Made by a program: the position numbers and the translations under genes. This document shows, piece by piece, positions 63,261 through 64,000 of a DNA stretch of 64,000 nucleotides (positions are counted from its first letter, which is position 1; the number at the start of each line of letters is the position of its first letter). The notes beneath the pieces are model-generated. The model saw nothing but the letters and a program-made list of their open reading frames with translations. It was not told where the DNA came from and made no database searches. The DNA comes from Puniceicoccaceae bacterium 5H (lineage in GTDB: Bacteria > Verrucomicrobiota > Verrucomicrobiia > Opitutales > Oceanipulchritudinaceae): the NCBI GenBank assembly GCA_009772895.1, contig WOUP01000001.1, forward strand, positions 310,001 through 374,000, in the 5' to 3' direction.

Positions 63261-64000
63261 CTAGGCTTTCACCCAAAGGGCGCAGCTAAGCGGCATGAGC
63301 TCGAGGTAGTTCTTCTCGCGCCGCACCTGAGCGGTATGAATGCCGTGCCCGTCGAAACGCTCGTGGTCGGCCACCTGAGTATATCCGTCGAGCAATCCCT
63401 CAGGTATCTCCATGCGCACGATCTCGAAATGGGGATTGATCGTGAAGAACAGGCGCCGGCTGCCGAGCTGCCCATTGGCATTGTAGACCATCCCGAGTGC
63501 GGATCGGCAGGTGAACGACTGGTAGTAGTCCTTGCGGGGGTGCTCGTAGAGACGGATCAGCCGTCCCCACTCACTGCGCCGGAAGCGGATCCAGTTGCGG
63601 AAATACTCGTGCGTGCCGCTGTAGAAGATCGCCCGGGTGTAGGGGATCGCGTTGAGGTCTTCACGCTGGTAGGTGTTGTTGATCCCGTGCTTGCTCTTGA
63701 GCATATCCATGCCGCTATTGAGCATCGGAATGCCGACCGCCATGCTCATGATCGACATCATGAGGTGTGTGCGGCGCCGGTCGTTGAAGGTCGGGAAGTA
63801 GCCGTTGTGGTCCCGGTTCTCGGTAATCTTGTCCATCCAGCAACGGTCGTCATGGCTTTCGACATAGTTGACCGTCTGCGCCGGGAACGAGGCCATTTCC
63901 CGCGAACCCTGCAAGTAGTAGCGTAACCCGTCGGCGTTGCCTTTGCCCGTCACGTATTCGCGGATGAATTCACGGTAGCCATCGTTCCAGGAAGCCACGC
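63261..64000 (-). CDS. Alpha-amylase-family (GH13) protein, 5' end missing
   Basis: The last 246 residues of a leftward gene that continues past the window edge. WNDGYREFIREYVTGKGNAD, AQTVNYVESHDDRCWMDKI and MSMAVGIPMLNSGMDMLKSK match the end of the catalytic barrel of glycogen-debranching/pullulanase-type GH13 enzymes, where SHD is conserved region IV. The C-terminal beta domain follows (SRRLFFTINPHFEIVRMEIP). The catalytic nucleophile and acid would lie in the missing part. A role in glycogen or starch-like glucan turnover is likely. Confidence 0.8.
   Translation of the reverse strand, partial: VASWNDGYREFIREYVTGKGNADGLRYYLQGSREMASFPAQTVNYVESHDDRCWMDKITENRDHNGYFPTFNDRRRTHLMMSIMSMAVGIPMLNSGMDMLKSKHGINNTYQREDLNAIPYTRAIFYSGTHEYFRNWIRFRRSEWGRLIRLYEHPRKDYYQSFTCRSALGMVYNANGQLGSRRLFFTINPHFEIVRMEIPEGLLDGYTQVADHERFDGHGIHTAQVRREKNYLELMPLSCALWVKA

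Overview
The window looks like chromosome from a Gram-negative bacterium of the phylum Verrucomicrobiota, probably class Opitutae. The grounds are moderate rather than decisive: an outer-membrane export system, DapF/DapB lysine and peptidoglycan genes, FabV, FecR- and LamG-type secreted proteins, and a secreted protein with a Trp/Tyr-rich C-terminus of a style common in that class. Most genes are ordinary and densely packed, often with 4-base ATGA overlaps.

Region 1 (1-22 kb) is a surface-polysaccharide locus. One long leftward operon runs from an outer-membrane beta-barrel (16.9 kb) through a Wza-like export protein, a Wzc-like tyrosine kinase, and five enzymes matching WbpA, WbpB, WbpD, WbpE and WbpI. 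These enzymes convert UDP-GlcNAc to UDP-ManNAc3NAcA. The operon continues with a Wzx-type flippase, three glycosyltransferases, a CapK/PaaK-like adenylate-forming enzyme and an O-antigen ligase/polymerase cut by the left edge. Upstream lie glmS (precursor supply) and, rightward, the polyprenyl-phosphate sugar-phosphotransferase that starts the repeat unit.

Region 2 (22-41.7 kb) is mixed core metabolism. It holds a CBS-containing hybrid histidine kinase, ruvB, murA, a dimeric dUTPase, a bile-acid-symporter family protein, a RidA-like protein, a dapF homologue lacking both catalytic cysteines, a dicarboxylate/glutamate symporter, a HAD phosphatase, fabV, a Nudix hydrolase, an archaemetzincin-like protein that has lost its metal site, sucCD and rph.

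Region 3 (41.8-48.5 kb) is the striking part: an apparently complete filamentous-phage (inovirus) prophage of about 6.6 kb with no integrase. It lies between 19-bp direct repeats (41829-41847 and 48461-48479). The left repeat sits in a sequence that reads as a chromosomal dif site (XerD arm, 6-bp centre, XerC arm), so the phage probably uses the host XerC/XerD recombinases as CTX- and VGJ-type phages do. Gene order is: unknown 120-aa protein, leaderless major coat protein, terminator, large pIII-like protein with a multi-TM C-terminus, small TM protein, Zot/pI ATPase, ribbon-helix-helix protein, HUH replication initiator, putative ssDNA-binding protein, long hairpin, and a second coat-protein paralogue with a signal peptide. 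A leftward ribbon-helix-helix repressor follows, with a phased operator array upstream. The attachment site lies in the gap between this repressor and the rightward genes, so integration separates the operator region from the structural operon.

Region 4 (48.5-64 kb) returns to host genes: a FecR-domain protein, lepB with a large insertion, lepA, fabD, a hypothetical secreted protein, pilT, dapA-dapB-ruvA, tRNA-Lys(UUU), a NarL-type response regulator, a Pal/OmpA lipoprotein, tpiA, pgk, gap, and the 3' part of an alpha-amylase-family gene cut by the right edge.
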